Below, in pieces: positions 12,040 through 12,816 of a stretch of 12,816 nucleotides of DNA; positions within the stretch are counted from its first letter, which is position 1; each line of letters starts with the position of its first letter. Under the pieces are notes generated by a model. The model did not search any database and was not told the DNA's origin. It saw nothing but the letters and a program-made list of their open reading frames with translations. Location: assembly GCA_903842855.1 (NCBI GenBank), contig CAIMNT010000031.1, positions 1-12,816 on the forward strand, given 5' to 3'. A program made the position numbers and the translations under genes. The stretch comes from an uncultured Actinomycetes bacterium (lineage in GTDB: Bacteria > Actinomycetota > Actinomycetes > Nanopelagicales > Nanopelagicaceae).

Positions 12040-12630
12040 GTGAGCGCTAACGAATTAAAAATCAATCCAGAAACAACAATTCTTTTACTCATGGATTTTC
12101 AGAATGGAATTCTCGCGAACTATCCCGATGCCGCTCCGTATCTGCTTGCGAAGGCGTTGGATGTTCTAACGCTGGCGCGTGAACAAGGAATTGGCGTTGG
12201 ATTTGTGCGTGTGGCCTTCGAGGACTCGGATTATGAGTCCGTTCCAGCGACCAATAAGATTTTCTCTACCTTTGCTGCAGCAAGGCGTTTCCCAGCGACC
12301 GCACCCGATAGTCAGGTGGCATTTGCGATCGCTCCCATTGAAGGAGAGAAGACCTATCGCAAAGTTCGAGTCGGAGCACTGTCGACCACGGATCTTGAGG
12401 CAGATCTGGAAGCAAAAGGAATCGATACCTTGATCTTGTGTGGAATCGCCACCGGCGGAGTTGTCTTATCAACTGTGAGGGATGCCGCCGATAAGGATTA
12501 TCGAATCATCGTGCTTAAAGATGCCTGCATTGATGCTGATCCTCAGGTGCATGAGGTCTTAGTCGAGAGGCTTTTTCCACGACAGGCGACCGTCACAACC
12601 GTGGATGAATTTATTGAGGCGCAGGTATAG
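12040..12630 (+). CDS. Isochorismatase-like protein lacking the catalytic cysteine
   Basis: A 196-residue (from GTG 12040) cysteine-hydrolase-fold protein. Asp19 in LLLMDFQNGI and Lys108 in YRKVRVGALSTT match two members of the Asp-Lys-Cys triad. The third motif, normally G-V-x-T-x-x-C-V, reads GIATGGVV (135-142), with Val141 where the cysteine should be. Related proteins with a GIATSGVV-type motif form a known subfamily; hydrolase activity is therefore doubtful. The C-terminal helix-strand pattern (TVRDAADKDY, VLKDAC) is normal. A TTG at 12019 would add seven residues (MVVKVAL), which look unlike a family N terminus; the TAAGGT element and the good GTG favour 12040. It lies 33 bp after the aminotransferase gene and may also receive readthrough from it. 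Confidence 0.87.
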   Translation: MSANELKINPETTILLLMDFQNGILANYPDAAPYLLAKALDVLTLAREQGIGVGFVRVAFEDSDYESVPATNKIFSTFAAARRFPATAPDSQVAFAIAPIEGEKTYRKVRVGALSTTDLEADLEAKGIDTLILCGIATGGVVLSTVRDAADKDYRIIVLKDACIDADPQVHEVLVERLFPRQATVTTVDEFIEAQV

Positions 12631-12675
12631 GGATTTTGCAATTCCGAGGTTCATCCATTTATATCTCGTCAAAGT

Positions 12676-12681
12676 TATAGT
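12676..12681 (+). promoter_or_regulatory. -10 element (TATAGT) for the methyltransferase gene, leaderless
   Basis: TATAGT ends 6 nt before the ATG at 12688, the same arrangement as at 9592. Confidence 0.55.
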
Positions 12682-12687
12682 TGCCCA

Positions 12688-12816
12688 ATGACCTTCGACT
12701 CCGCAGAATATTGGCGCAAGAGATACGAATCAGGTGGAAATAGTGGAGCCGGCTCGTACGGAGCCTTAGCGGATTTCAAGGCGGCAGCTCTCAACGGTTT
12801 TTTAGAGCAGCACAAT
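12688..12816 (+). CDS. Class I SAM-dependent methyltransferase, 5' part (cut by window end)
   Basis: The first 43 codons of an open frame running off the window. The N terminus has the pattern EYWRKRYESGGNSGAGSYG (about 6-24) followed by LADFKAAALNGFL, a common opening of small class I methyltransferases in which a W-x-x-R-Y-x-x-G-G-x-S-G-x-G-S motif precedes the SAM-binding domain. The SAM motif GxGxG itself lies beyond the window, so the assignment rests only on this N-terminal pattern. The start is supported by the TATAGT element 6 nt upstream. Confidence 0.7.
   Translation, partial: MTFDSAEYWRKRYESGGNSGAGSYGALADFKAAALNGFLEQHN

Overview
The window reads as chromosomal DNA of an actinobacterium with a compact genome. 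The case rests on three things: an srsA-srsB-srsC-like phenolic-lipid operon (an arrangement known from Streptomyces), leaderless promoters (TANNNT 5-7 nt before the start codon) in front of almost every transcription unit, and very short intergenic gaps of moderate GC. A freshwater or marine streamlined actinobacterium (Nanopelagicales-like) would fit, but that placement is inference.

Left part (1-2600): an accessory region hung on a tRNA-Arg(ACG) gene. It holds two further tRNA-like genes with aberrant anticodon arms (a Gln-like one and a Val(GAC)-like one), four strong terminator-like hairpins, and an AT-rich minus-strand pair of sugar-type ABC permeases with no binding protein or ATPase. 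The 3' end of the tRNA-Arg gene (78-100) is repeated at 2577-2598, as expected for an element inserted into a tRNA gene. Two further repeats (502-528 and 871-897) share the GCGCACTT core, so the region looks like stacked modules bounded by tRNA 3'-end-like sequences. No integrase is present in the window.

Middle part (2600-7300): an SDR oxidoreductase (+) converges on a class V aminotransferase / cysteine-desulfurase-like gene (-). That gene is divergent from a tight three-gene operon: type III polyketide synthase, ICMT-type membrane methyltransferase and FAD-dependent monooxygenase. By analogy with Streptomyces griseus srsABC, the operon would make an alkylresorcinol or alkylpyrone, O-methylate it and hydroxylate it toward a quinone-type phenolic lipid.

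Right part (7300-12816): mostly single-gene units: a DUF1349 protein (-), an MFS DHA1 exporter (+), a VOC/glyoxalase protein (-), a RibD-C/DHFR-like reductase (+), a long 563-residue class V aminotransferase-fold protein (+), an isochorismatase-like protein lacking the family cysteine (+), and the first 43 codons of a class I SAM methyltransferase (+) cut by the window edge.

The most unusual material is the tRNA-anchored modular region at the left and the near-universal leaderless promoter architecture.
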